From Bradyrhizobium sp. LTSP885 (GTDB lineage Bacteria > Pseudomonadota > Alphaproteobacteria > Rhizobiales > Xanthobacteraceae), in the NCBI RefSeq assembly GCF_000938305.1, contig NZ_JYMT01000042.1, positions 460,814-524,813 on the forward strand: 64,000 nucleotides of DNA. Direction: 5' to 3'. Below the pieces are notes generated by a model that saw nothing but the letters and a program-made list of their open reading frames with translations, was not told the origin of the DNA and did not search any database. A program made the position numbers and the translations under genes. Each line of letters opens with the position of its first letter. Position 1 is the stretch's first letter. This document shows, in pieces, positions 53,044 through 61,841 of the stretch.

Positions 53044-53310
53044 CCTCCGGGGGACCGTCGAATTAGCCGGTCGCAGCCCGTCTGCCAAGAGCGGGAATCG
53101 GTCAATACCATGGTTGTCCTGCGACAGTTTTGCGCTGCTGCTATAAAGTTGTGAGTTTGCTGGACAAAATACCAAATTCCAGTCATGGGATTTTGCTTGG
53201 GATTTCGCTTGGGATTTCGCCAGAGTCTCCGCCGCATTGGAGACTGATTTGGACGGCATCACGCGAGCCGTTAGGATGATCCCGCGGGGCTGGAACATAT
53301 CGGGGACTAC

Positions 53311-53910
53311 ATGCGTCGACGGCTGCTTGAGTTGAAGAACACGGGTTTGCGCCACCTCGCCGTCACCGGCCTCGTGCTGCTGATCGGGGCCGGCAGCGCG
53401 TTTGCCCAGAGCGGCACCCCCAATCCGCAGGACCAGGCCAAACCGCCGGCCGGCAATGCCGCCGACGCCAACGCAAACGCCGCGAAGGAAGCCAACCAGC
53501 GCAAGACCGACGAACTTGGCGAGGCGCAGCAGGCGATCAACGGCCCGGCCGGCAATCCGGAATGCGTCTGGCTCGGCCGCCGCGTGGTTCGGCTGATGTG
53601 GAACGACGACCTCGATACCGCCTTCCGCCATCTCGACCTTTACGACCGGTTCGGCTGCCCGGGCGGCCATGTCCAGGCGGCGTTCCGCTGCCTGACCCGG
53701 TTCGGTGCCCAGATCGACGACAAGGTGCCGCGCAGCCTCGATACCCGCATCCACGCCTGCTGGATCAATCCCGGCGCGCAGCCGCAGGCAGCGGCCGCCG
53801 CCGCGCCCACTCCGGCGCCGTCGACGGCCGGCAACGCCGCGCCTGTACCGGCTGCGTCGCCCTCGCCGGCTCCGTCTGCGTCGCCGTCACCTGCGCCGCC
53901 GGCGAAATAG
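53311..53910 (+). CDS. ndvD: Beta-1,3/1,6-glucan biosynthesis accessory protein, NdvD-like
   Basis: The 199-residue product has a signal peptide (HLAVTGLVLLIGAGSAFAQS), a Gln/Ala linker, a small Cys-containing domain (NPECVWLGRRVVRLMWNDDL, then FGCPGGHVQAAFRCLTRFG and HACWIN) and a Pro/Ala/Ser-rich tail. Position between ndvC-like and ndvB-like genes matches the accessory ndvD reported in Bradyrhizobium, though I assign it mainly on that context. The four cysteines suggest a disulfide-bonded periplasmic domain. ATG 53311 follows GGGGA. Confidence 0.6.
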   Translation: MRRRLLELKNTGLRHLAVTGLVLLIGAGSAFAQSGTPNPQDQAKPPAGNAADANANAAKEANQRKTDELGEAQQAINGPAGNPECVWLGRRVVRLMWNDDLDTAFRHLDLYDRFGCPGGHVQAAFRCLTRFGAQIDDKVPRSLDTRIHACWINPGAQPQAAAAAAPTPAPSTAGNAAPVPAASPSPAPSASPSPAPPAK

Positions 53911-54098
53911 CCGTCAAGCAATTCGCACCAGCCGTGATTTTTCACGGCTGGAGCAGCTGGCGCCCTTAAAACGCCATCGCGGCATACCAGTTGTTAAATC
54001 GTGCGGTGGAGATATCCTTAAGTCCGCCGCCGTTTGGTCGAACCCAGGGGACGGGTTCGCTTCGTCCTCAATCTCAGGCCCCGTATGGTTTAGTCGCG

Positions 54099-57005
54099 AT
54101 GCGCGCCGTCGTCGCCGTCCTGTTGCTTGTCACCGCCGCCCACGCTGCGCTTTGGGGTCTGTTCCAGGAGAAGCAGGCGGCGCCCGACTTCCGCGGCACA
54201 CTGCCGAGCCTGTCCTATACGCCGTTCGAGCCGAAGCACACCGTCGTCGACGGCGATGCCGACAAGGTGCGCGCCGACCTGAAGAAGCTCTCCACGGTCA
54301 CGCGGGCGGTCCGTGGATATTCGTCGACCGAGGGAAACGAACTGGTACCGCGCATCGCCGCCGAGTTCGGCATGAAGGTGATGATTGGCGTTTGGATCGA
54401 TAAAGATGCGGACCGCAATGGTCGCGAAATTGCAGCCGCTGTCGATCTTGCCAAGAGCAACGGCAACGTCACAGGCATCGTGATCGGCAACGAAACGATC
54501 TTTCGGGGCGAGCAGATTCCGATCGAGAACCTCGGGCCGATACCGCCGATACTGAAGACCAATGCCACCGCTGAAGAGAGGGACCGATTTCTTGAAGAGA
54601 AGGAGCGCTTTCTCAATGAATCCGCGCGCTTCCTTCGCGAGGACGCCCCGCGCATCGAACAAGAGGAAGAGGGACGGCTTCAAGATGCCAAGTCGCAGCC
54701 CGAGGACAAGCGCGATGAAGCGATAAAATGGGCGGTCGACGAAAACAACGTTCAGCGGCTGATCAAGGTGATCCAGCGCGCCAAGAAGTCGGTCAGCGTC
54801 TCCCTCACTCCCGTCACCACGGGCGAAATCTGGAACATCTGGCGTGACCATCCGCAGCTCGCCAATTCGGCCGATTTCATCGCCGCGCACGTGCTGCCCT
54901 ACTGGGAAAACTTCACCGATGGCCAGGCGGTGGATCAGGCCGTCGACCGCTTCAATCTCCTGCGCGACAGCTTCCCCGGCAAGCGCATCCTGATCGCGGA
55001 ATTCGGCTGGCCGAGCCAGGGCTACAATTTGCGCAACGCCGAGCCCGGCCCGTTCCAGCAAGCCTCGGTTCTCCGGAATTTCGTCACCCGCGCCGAAGCC
55101 ATCGGCATGGACTACAACATCGTCGAGGCAATCGATCAGCCCTGGAAGTTCTTCGAAGGCGGCGTTGGGCCCTACTGGGGCGTCTTCACGGCCGACCGCG
55201 AGGCAAAATTCTCCTGGACCGGCCCGATCGTCAATCCGGACTTCTGGAAGATCGCCACGGTCGCAGTCCTGGTCGGGCTGTTCATGTCGCTGCCGATCCT
55301 GCGGCTGGCATCGCCGACGGTGATGCAGGCGCTGCTGCTGTCGGCCGCCGCCAACGGCGTCGGCGCCTGGGCCGCGACGGTGTTCGACTATTGGACCGTG
55401 CACTATTTCGTCTGGGGCTCGGCCTTTGCGCTCAGCCTCGGCCTGGTGCTGCTGGTTCCGCTGGTGCTGATCGCGATGGCACGGATCGAGGAGATCGCGG
55501 CGGTGGCATTCGGCCGCGGCCCACGCCGGCTGATCAGCGAAAGCGCGAGGCTGGCGCCGGCAACGATGGGCGAGAATGTCGCCTTCCCCAAGGTCTCGAT
55601 CCACATCCCCGCCTATTTCGAGCCGGTCGAGATGCTGAAGCAGACGCTCGATGCGGTGGCGCGGCTCGACTACCCGAATTTCGAATGCGTCTGCATCATC
55701 AACAACACGCCCGATCCGGAATTCTGGCGGCCGATCCAGGATCACTGCCGGACGCTCGGCGAGCGCTTCAAGTTCATCAATGCCGAGAAGGTGCAGGGCT
55801 TCAAGGCCGGCGCACTGCGCATCGCGATGGAGCGCACTGCCGTTGATGCCGAGATCATCGGCATCATCGATGCCGACTATGTCGTGCATCCGGATTGGCT
55901 GAAGGACCTCGTGCCTGTCTTCGCCGATCCGCGCGTTGGCCTGGTGCAGGCGCCGCAGGAGCACCGCGACGGCGATCGCTCGCTGATGCACTACATCATG
56001 AACGGCGAATATGCCGGGTTCTTCGACATCGGCATGGTCCAGCGCAACGAGGCCAATGCGATCATCGTGCACGGCACGATGTGCCTGATCCGCCGCACCG
56101 CGATGGACAAGGCCGGCGGCTGGTCCAGCGACACCATCTGCGAAGACACCGATCTCGGCCTGACGATCCAGCAGCAGGGCTGGCTCACGCACTACACCAA
56201 TGTGCGCTACGGCGAAGGCCTGCTGCCCGACACCTACGAGGCCTTCAAGAAGCAGCGCCACCGCTGGGCCTATGGCGGCTTCCAGATCGTCAAGAAGCAC
56301 TGGCGGCGCTTTCTGCCCGGCGCCAGCCGGCTGACGCCCGATCAGCGCCGCGAGTTCTCGCTGGGCTGGCTCAACTGGCTCGGGGCCGAAAGCCTCGGCG
56401 TGGTGGTCGCGATCCTCAATTTGATCTGGGTGCCGATCGTCGCCTTTGCCGACATCGCGATCCCCGACAAGATCCTGACGCTGCCGATCATCGCCTCCTT
56501 CATCGTCTCATTGCTGCACTTCGTCGCGCTGTACCGGCTGCGGGTGAACATCAAGGCCGGCCAGATGCTCGGCGCCATGATCGCCGCGATGAGCGTGCAA
56601 TGGACGGTGTCGCGTGCGGTGGCGCAGGGCCTGATCACCGAGCATCTCGCGTTCGCCCGCACCTCCAAGGGCGGCCTGTCGCGGATGTCGATCGAATTCC
56701 AGGCGTTCTGGGAGGCCGTGATCGGCGCGCTGCTGCTGCTTGGCGCCGCCGTGCTGATTACCGTGAACGGCTCCAAGCAGGTGCGCGAGATCTACATCTT
56801 CGCCGGCGTGCTGGTGCTGGAGAGCCTGCCGTTCCTCTCGGCGGTCGCGATCGCAATCCTGGAGAATTCGCGCATCAACGAGTTCGCCTTCTGGCGCAAC
56901 AGCGCGATCCGCACCGCGGAACTGATCGGCCTGCGCCCGGTCAGCCTGCCCTCGGTCGCCGCACCCGCCCAGCCCGTCGCCTCCGAAATGCGCCGGGACG
57001 GCTGA
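54099..57005 (+). CDS. ndvB: Beta-1,3-glucan synthase NdvB-type (GH17-GT2 fusion)
   Basis: The 968-residue protein fuses two catalytic parts. Residues ~35-370 are a GH17 domain with Glu132 (VIGNETIFRG) and Glu301 (IAEFGWPSQG) as acid/base and nucleophile, interrupted by a charged 60-residue coiled insert (~155-215). After several helices (380-470), residues ~495-800 are a GT2 synthase with DxD at 591-593 (IIDADY), ED at 682-683 and QRHRW at 719-723; further helices end the protein. The GT2 part would extrude a beta-1,3-glucan and the GH17 part could remodel or cyclise it in the periplasm. ATG 54099 gives the N-terminal signal anchor; the frame opens at 53991. Confidence 0.85.
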   Translation: MRAVVAVLLLVTAAHAALWGLFQEKQAAPDFRGTLPSLSYTPFEPKHTVVDGDADKVRADLKKLSTVTRAVRGYSSTEGNELVPRIAAEFGMKVMIGVWIDKDADRNGREIAAAVDLAKSNGNVTGIVIGNETIFRGEQIPIENLGPIPPILKTNATAEERDRFLEEKERFLNESARFLREDAPRIEQEEEGRLQDAKSQPEDKRDEAIKWAVDENNVQRLIKVIQRAKKSVSVSLTPVTTGEIWNIWRDHPQLANSADFIAAHVLPYWENFTDGQAVDQAVDRFNLLRDSFPGKRILIAEFGWPSQGYNLRNAEPGPFQQASVLRNFVTRAEAIGMDYNIVEAIDQPWKFFEGGVGPYWGVFTADREAKFSWTGPIVNPDFWKIATVAVLVGLFMSLPILRLASPTVMQALLLSAAANGVGAWAATVFDYWTVHYFVWGSAFALSLGLVLLVPLVLIAMARIEEIAAVAFGRGPRRLISESARLAPATMGENVAFPKVSIHIPAYFEPVEMLKQTLDAVARLDYPNFECVCIINNTPDPEFWRPIQDHCRTLGERFKFINAEKVQGFKAGALRIAMERTAVDAEIIGIIDADYVVHPDWLKDLVPVFADPRVGLVQAPQEHRDGDRSLMHYIMNGEYAGFFDIGMVQRNEANAIIVHGTMCLIRRTAMDKAGGWSSDTICEDTDLGLTIQQQGWLTHYTNVRYGEGLLPDTYEAFKKQRHRWAYGGFQIVKKHWRRFLPGASRLTPDQRREFSLGWLNWLGAESLGVVVAILNLIWVPIVAFADIAIPDKILTLPIIASFIVSLLHFVALYRLRVNIKAGQMLGAMIAAMSVQWTVSRAVAQGLITEHLAFARTSKGGLSRMSIEFQAFWEAVIGALLLLGAAVLITVNGSKQVREIYIFAGVLVLESLPFLSAVAIAILENSRINEFAFWRNSAIRTAELIGLRPVSLPSVAAPAQPVASEMRRDG

Positions 57006-57223
57006 GCCGGACCGTCCGAACGCCGTGGACGACCAGCCGGGCCGACTTCAAGAAGCCGCCCTAACCGCCGGTGGTGCAAAGGCAATTCCCCAACGCGCCG
57101 GCACATGATCGCGCCACCTTCCGCTATTGACCCGATGCGCCCTGCCCCCTACACAGCGCGGGCTGGAGCATGATCCGGAGACGCGGGTAACCGCTGGCGT
57201 CACGACCGGTTGCTCAGGTGAGT

Positions 57224-57299
57224 GAGCGCGTAGCTCAGGCGGTAGAGCACGTGACTTTTAATCATGGGGTCGTGGGTTCGAGTCCCACCGCGCTCACCA
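57224..57299 (+). tRNA. tRNA-Lys (anticodon TTT)
   Basis: GAGCGCG pairs with CGCGCTC as acceptor stem, the D-arm is GCTC...GAGC, the anticodon loop CTTTTAA gives TTT, the T-arm is GTGGG-TTCGAGT-CCCAC, and CCA is encoded at 57297-57299. It is complete and canonical. Its 3' end is the integration point of the adjoining island. Confidence 0.97.
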
Positions 57300-57517
57300 A
57301 GCAAATTCTGTCCGGCCCGGACACATCGGTAACAAGTCGTACTTAAGACATGGGTGACAATCTCGTGGCCGATGGTTGTCCGAGAGCCTAAAGCCGCTTC
57401 TCGCTCAACCGCTCGCCTCTGGGCGCCGGTGGGCCCGCGCGACCTGCTAGGTTCCGTACTCAAACCCCGTGTTGTCGATGAGACAGAATGATTCAAGGCT
57501 TCCAAATGGAGGCTTTG

Positions 57518-57741
57518 ATGGCAAGCTCCGATTTGACAGACGCCGAATGGACGATCATCGCGCTGTTGTTGCCGGGAGCCGAGGGCAGGAAGAATGGCCG
57601 GCCCCGACCGACGATCGCAAGGTTCTCAACGGCACCGGCACTCCCTGACGTCACCTCCCGGAGCGCTATGGACCTTACATGACCGTATACAATCGGTTGA
57701 ATCGCCTGGCAAAGGCGGGCATCTGGCTTCGAAAATTCTAG
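57518..57741 (+). pseudogene. Remnant of IS5-family transposase
   Basis: The first frame, from ATG 57518 behind a GGAGG site, reads MASSDLTDAEWTIIALLLPG and continues to KNGRPRPT, the typical opening of IS5-family transposases. The downstream piece in another frame (RYGPYMTVYNRLNRLAKAGI, ending LRKF and a stop at 57739-57741) is the next conserved block. The expected WxLRSGAPW stretch between them is absent and the frame shifts, so the gene is broken and truncated. The rest of the gap 57300-57865 may hold other insertion-sequence debris that I cannot name. Confidence 0.7.
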
Positions 57742-57886
57742 GCGTTGGCAGCGCGCTCACCGCGGTCGCTGCAGCTGATCGACTCCCGCCCCAGCTATAC
57801 ATTGCAAATAAACGCTACCGCCCACTTTCGGTTGCCAGAATCTGAACTCTACAGTTAGACTCCACGTGTCCAACAAAGCTTGTCCC

Positions 57887-58873
57887 ATGCCCAGCGCCGA
57901 CCAACTCAAAGCGCTCCTCAAGGCCTACGCCCTGGGCGACGAGGCGCAATTTCATTCGATCGCCATGCAGATCGCTGCCGGCGAAGCTCGTATTGGACAT
58001 GGCAAACTTGCCGAAGAACTCCGCGACCTTATCGATAAATCGCGTGCGCGAGTGCCAAGTGGCCCGACACCAATTCCTCTCGCTCGGCCAAGGGGTGAAA
58101 TAGCTGACCTTTTAACGGTAACCTATCCGCATATTCGTTTGCACGATCTGGTTCTGAATTCCAGAACGCGGAAAGTCTTGGACCGCGTTATTCGTGAACA
58201 TAAAACGATCCGCGATATTCGCGCTCATGGTTTGTCACCCCGCAAAAAGCTACTTTTGGTCGGGCCGCCCGGCACGGGCAAAACCATGACCGCCTCCGCA
58301 ATAGCAGGCGAGCTTTCATTGCCCTTGTTTGTCGTCCGACTGGACCGCCTCATCACGCGATTCATGGGCGAAACGGCAACAAAGCTTCGCTTGATATTCG
58401 ATGCGATCGCCCAAACCCGCGCGGTCTATCTGTTCGACGAGTTCGACAGCATTGGTTCTGAGCGCGGACTCGGCAACGATGTCGGAGAGATACGTCGTAT
58501 CGTCAATAGCTTCCTGCAGATGGTTGAGCAGGACGCTTCTGACAGTTTGATCATAGCCGCAACGAATCACCCGGCAATTCTCGACCGAGCGCTATTTCGA
58601 CGCTTTGACGATATCGTGCAGTATTCATTGCCATCGACGAGCGAAATTCAGACTGTGTTAAAAATCAAACTCGCCGGTGCAAAAACTTCTACCAAAATGA
58701 ATTGGGGGGGGCTTTCGACCCTGGCGAAAGGCCTGAGCTACGCTGATGTGACCCGCGCCACGGGCGATGCTTTGAAGCATGCTTTGATTGAGGGGCGCGC
58801 CCTTACTCACACAGATTTGCTTTCTTCCATCGCAGAACGAAAAACGGTTTTGCGTGGAAGCATCAAGAGATAA
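57887..58873 (+). CDS. ietA: AAA+ ATPase, IetA-like component of an ATPase/subtilase system
   Basis: The 328-residue ATPase has an N-terminal helical region (SADQLKALLKAYALGDEAQF, HGKLAEELRDLIDKS) and a single AAA+ domain: Walker A GPPGTGKT at 126-133, Walker B VYLFDE at 180-185, sensor-1 Asn227 (AATNHP) and arginine finger region ALFRRFDD at ~236-243. All catalytic residues appear intact. It is the first gene of a pair with a subtilisin-like protease 22 bases downstream, the arrangement of IetA-IetS. No signal peptide, so cytoplasmic. ATG 57887 is preferred to GTG 57866 (seven residues longer), based on the usual N-terminus; neither has a strong ribosome-binding site. Confidence 0.85.
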   Translation: MPSADQLKALLKAYALGDEAQFHSIAMQIAAGEARIGHGKLAEELRDLIDKSRARVPSGPTPIPLARPRGEIADLLTVTYPHIRLHDLVLNSRTRKVLDRVIREHKTIRDIRAHGLSPRKKLLLVGPPGTGKTMTASAIAGELSLPLFVVRLDRLITRFMGETATKLRLIFDAIAQTRAVYLFDEFDSIGSERGLGNDVGEIRRIVNSFLQMVEQDASDSLIIAATNHPAILDRALFRRFDDIVQYSLPSTSEIQTVLKIKLAGAKTSTKMNWGGLSTLAKGLSYADVTRATGDALKHALIEGRALTHTDLLSSIAERKTVLRGSIKR

Positions 58874-58895
58874 TTCAAATTTATAAGGGCAGTCG

Positions 58896-61370
58896 ATGCC
58901 ACGATACCCGCATCTGTTTCTAGTAAAAGCTGCAGAGACTTCTCGCTACACTGCTACGCGCGGCCATTCCAAGGAATTCAGCAACCCCGATCGAGTGCGC
59001 GCCAACCACGCAGCCCACGTCATCGGGGCTTTGCAAACCGCACAGGCACAGCGCGAGCCATTCCCTGTTCAGATTGGTAATGGTTTTTATGAATCGCCCG
59101 GTCTGACGTTATCCTTCGAAAGCGACCCGCATTTTCCGTTGGCGTTTGAGAGTCTGGACCTACAGAAAAGTAAGATCCAACTTCTATCGGTCATTACGGA
59201 TGGCGAAAATCGAACCATAGCAACCATTCGCGTGCCCGACGACAAAGTCGCAACGCTGTTAAAGAAACTGGAAGCTTACCGCGACGCTGTCCCGGGCAAG
59301 CGCGACAATCGGAAGCTCGTAGAGAGTATCGCCGATATCAAACTCGCAACCCTGCGAGAATTGTGGACTGACGATGTTGACTTGTACCCCGCCGCAAACA
59401 CCGAGATTGCCTGGGAAGTCTGGTTGCGTCGCCCAGAGAAAGGCGAACCGCTCCCAAGCGAGCGCGTTCGCGCAAGCGAAACGGATTTCGGATACGAAGT
59501 CATCTCAAATGACCTGGCGTTCGTTGATCGAACGGTTTTACTCATCCGCGGAACACGGGAGCAACTAGCTCGCGGCGCCGAAGTCCTGGGCGTTATCGCC
59601 GAGGTTCGTAAAGCGAAGATTACGGCTGACTTCTATTCTACGCTAAGCGCGGCCGATCAACACGCGATATCGGCGAATCTGATCGCGCGGCTTGGGCAAC
59701 TCGATGCTAATGCTCCGGCCGTCGGTTTGCTGGATACCGGCGTAAACCATGGCCACCCGTTGCTCGCTCCCGTGATGTCGGATGCCGATGTGCAGGCTCT
59801 CAAGCCTGCCTGGGGCGGCCATGATACCTATCAGCAAGGCCACGGTACTCAAATGGCCGGGCTGGCTATCTACGGCGATTTAACTGATGTGCTCAGCAGC
59901 GACGGACCGATCGAACTGACCCACGGTGTCCAATCTCTAAAGCTTTATCATGCTCCAGACCCGCATCGTCCGGAACTCTACGGTACGGTAACAATAGAGG
60001 GAATATCTCGACTTGAGGTCAACGTCGCGCGTCGCAAGGTCTATTGCATTGCGATCACCGCCGACGCGCGCGATAAAGGGCGCCCGTCTTCGTGGTCTGC
60101 CGCAATCGACAATCTCGCATTCGGCGAGGTCAACAGTACGCCACGGCTCATTTTGATTTCAGCAGGCAACACCGGCCTGTTCGACCGCGTACTCTATCCG
60201 TCTTACAACGAGACCGCCTCCGTCCAGGACCCAGCTCAGGCATGGAATGCCCTTACCGTCGGCGGTTATACCGAGCGAGCGCTGATTGACGCGACGGCCA
60301 ATCCGGGCTGGACCGCGCTAGCAAAGGCTGGTGACCTTGCACCATCGAGCACAACGTCGATGACATGGCCGCCCAATATGAAGAAGCCCTTCAAGCCCGA
60401 CATCGTTATGGAAGCGGGCAATATGGGGTCGCCACCTGGCGGAGGCGATCCTGATTTTCTGCCCGAACTGCAATTGCTCACGATCAACAATGAGTTCGCC
60501 GCCGGTGTTGCGCCCTTTGTTGAATTTCACGATACAAGCGCTTCCGTGGCGTTAGCGGCAAACTTGGCAGCCAAGCTTATCGCCCGGTATCCTGACTACA
60601 CGCCAGAAACCGCGCGTGGGTTTATGGTTCATAGCGCCCGGTGGACGGACGCGATGTTGACCCGGGCGCGCGATCAGCATGGCAAAATAGATACTACACG
60701 GCTTCTAAGGACGTTCGGCCATGGCGTGCCGAACCCGGAAATGTTGTTCTACAGTGCGCAAAACAATCTTACGCTTGTGGCTGAGAGCACTATGCAGCCG
60801 TATTTTCTAAATGAAGATGGCGCGCTTGCCAGCCGCGACATCAATTTTCATGCGTTGCCGTGGCCGCGAGACGCTTTGCTGGCTCTACCGTTCGATACGT
60901 CAATCGAAATGCGAGTGACACTTTCTTACTTTATTGAACCAAGTCCGGGCGAGCGCGGGTGGGACCGCAAATACGGCTATCCGTCGCACGGATTGCGCTT
61001 CAAGGTGGTTCGACCGACTGAGGATATTGAACAATTCAAGTTGCGCATCAATGCGCATGACAGGGATGATGATTACGATGAGGACCATGTAGGTGAAACC
61101 GGTACATGGGAGCTCGGCACTGGCGGCCCAACCAATGGCTCAGTGCATTCAAATACCTGGCACGGTACCGCAGCAGACTTAGCCAATCGCAGCCACATTG
61201 CCGTACATCCGATCCTTGGGTGGTGGCGCACAAGAAAGCGAGAAAATCGATATCAAAACTCGGTTCGCTATTCGTTGATTGTGTCAATCTTCACCCCTAG
61301 CGCGGATGTCGACATTTATACGCCTGTCGCGATCGAGCTGGGCATCGACATACCCGTCGAAATCCAATGA
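58896..61370 (+). CDS. ietS: Subtilisin-like serine protease (S8), IetS-like component
   Basis: The 824-residue protein has an N-terminal ~270-residue domain without export signal, then an S8 protease domain: Asp280 (GLLDTGVNHGHP), His316 (QGHGTQMAGLAI), oxyanion Asn425 (ISAGNTG) and Ser548 in HDTSASVALAA, where the usual GTS reads DTS. The C-terminal ~220 residues are probably a beta-rich substrate or partner domain. Absence of a signal peptide and pairing with an AAA+ ATPase indicate a cytoplasmic, ATPase-controlled protease. Such pairs are known as IetAS, first linked to plasmid/chromosome competition in Agrobacterium and later reported to resist phage. An AAGGG site precedes the ATG. Confidence 0.88.
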   Translation: MPRYPHLFLVKAAETSRYTATRGHSKEFSNPDRVRANHAAHVIGALQTAQAQREPFPVQIGNGFYESPGLTLSFESDPHFPLAFESLDLQKSKIQLLSVITDGENRTIATIRVPDDKVATLLKKLEAYRDAVPGKRDNRKLVESIADIKLATLRELWTDDVDLYPAANTEIAWEVWLRRPEKGEPLPSERVRASETDFGYEVISNDLAFVDRTVLLIRGTREQLARGAEVLGVIAEVRKAKITADFYSTLSAADQHAISANLIARLGQLDANAPAVGLLDTGVNHGHPLLAPVMSDADVQALKPAWGGHDTYQQGHGTQMAGLAIYGDLTDVLSSDGPIELTHGVQSLKLYHAPDPHRPELYGTVTIEGISRLEVNVARRKVYCIAITADARDKGRPSSWSAAIDNLAFGEVNSTPRLILISAGNTGLFDRVLYPSYNETASVQDPAQAWNALTVGGYTERALIDATANPGWTALAKAGDLAPSSTTSMTWPPNMKKPFKPDIVMEAGNMGSPPGGGDPDFLPELQLLTINNEFAAGVAPFVEFHDTSASVALAANLAAKLIARYPDYTPETARGFMVHSARWTDAMLTRARDQHGKIDTTRLLRTFGHGVPNPEMLFYSAQNNLTLVAESTMQPYFLNEDGALASRDINFHALPWPRDALLALPFDTSIEMRVTLSYFIEPSPGERGWDRKYGYPSHGLRFKVVRPTEDIEQFKLRINAHDRDDDYDEDHVGETGTWELGTGGPTNGSVHSNTWHGTAADLANRSHIAVHPILGWWRTRKRENRYQNSVRYSLIVSIFTPSADVDIYTPVAIELGIDIPVEIQ

Positions 61371-61443
61371 CATACAAGAGCCCCATCGGGGACAAACGCT
61401 TCCGCGAGTTTAGGTTGACGTGTCCGTCCCCCAAAAAGATCAT

Positions 61444-61483
61444 AATCATCGGGTCGTGGGTTCTTGTCCCACCGCGCGCTCCA
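61444..61483 (+). repeat. Degraded copy of the tRNA-Lys 3' end (right attachment site)
   Basis: AATCATCGGGTCGTGGGTTC and GTCCCACCGCGC match the tRNA-Lys 3' half (57260-57299) with a few changes in the T-loop and acceptor end (TTG for GAG; GCTCCA for TCACCA). It marks the right end of the island. Confidence 0.8.
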
Positions 61484-61580
61484 AAACTTAGCACAACAGC
61501 TCCGAGCGGATAGAGCGTTCAGCCATTTATTGCTCGCGCGCGATCGGCCAGCAATTCACGTCGAGAGCTGCGAAGTAGTT

Positions 61581-61725
61581 GCGGATGCTTGCACCAAATT
61601 CAACCGCTCACGTCAGCATCGAGATAGTCGCCTGAACCTGGTCGGACGCTGAGGTCACGAGGCCGTCAAACGATGTCTGGCCGTGCGCGGCTGCTTGCAA
61701 AATGTATTCGGCGACCGCGGCCTTG
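61581..61725 (-). pseudogene. Truncated duplicate of the 69-residue protein gene at 63332
   Basis: This 145-base segment matches 63305-63449 along equal length with about a dozen changes. On the minus strand it encodes KAAVAEYILQAAAHGQTSFD and the same ending DQVQATISMLT with a stop at 61608-61610, but the gene's first half is absent. The rest of the 471-base gap 61371-61841 holds the attachment site, tRNA-like debris and nothing else I can name. Confidence 0.8.
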
Positions 61726-61841
61726 CCGCCCCCCTCCGAGGGCTCTCGTCGGCTTGAGCTTCGTTGAGGCCGCACGGCCGGCGCGCCGCGTCCCCACGAT
61801 GAGGGAGCCGAGCCGCAGCCAAGCCACGGCTGAGCGCGGCG

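Larger units (their letters stand above)
57260..61483. mobile_element. Small genomic island integrated in tRNA-Lys, carrying an IetAS-type module
   Basis: The intact tRNA 3' half (57260-57299) is repeated in degraded form at 61444-61483. Between lie only an IS5-type remnant and a two-gene AAA ATPase-protease operon. Composition of these genes looks lower in GC than the flanks. No recombinase gene is present, so the island is probably immobile on its own. Confidence 0.75.

Noticed and set aside
54090..56300. 736-residue minus-strand ORF within ndvB
   Set aside because: Antisense shadow; ndvB has full catalytic motifs.
57200..57505. Minus-strand ORF with GGTRTHDPMIKSHVLYRLSY
   Set aside because: This peptide is the antisense translation of the tRNA-Lys gene, a familiar artefact; the region is a tRNA.
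61297..61494. Minus-strand ORF with GGTRTHDPMI
   Set aside because: It reads across the degraded tRNA copy and is the same artefact.
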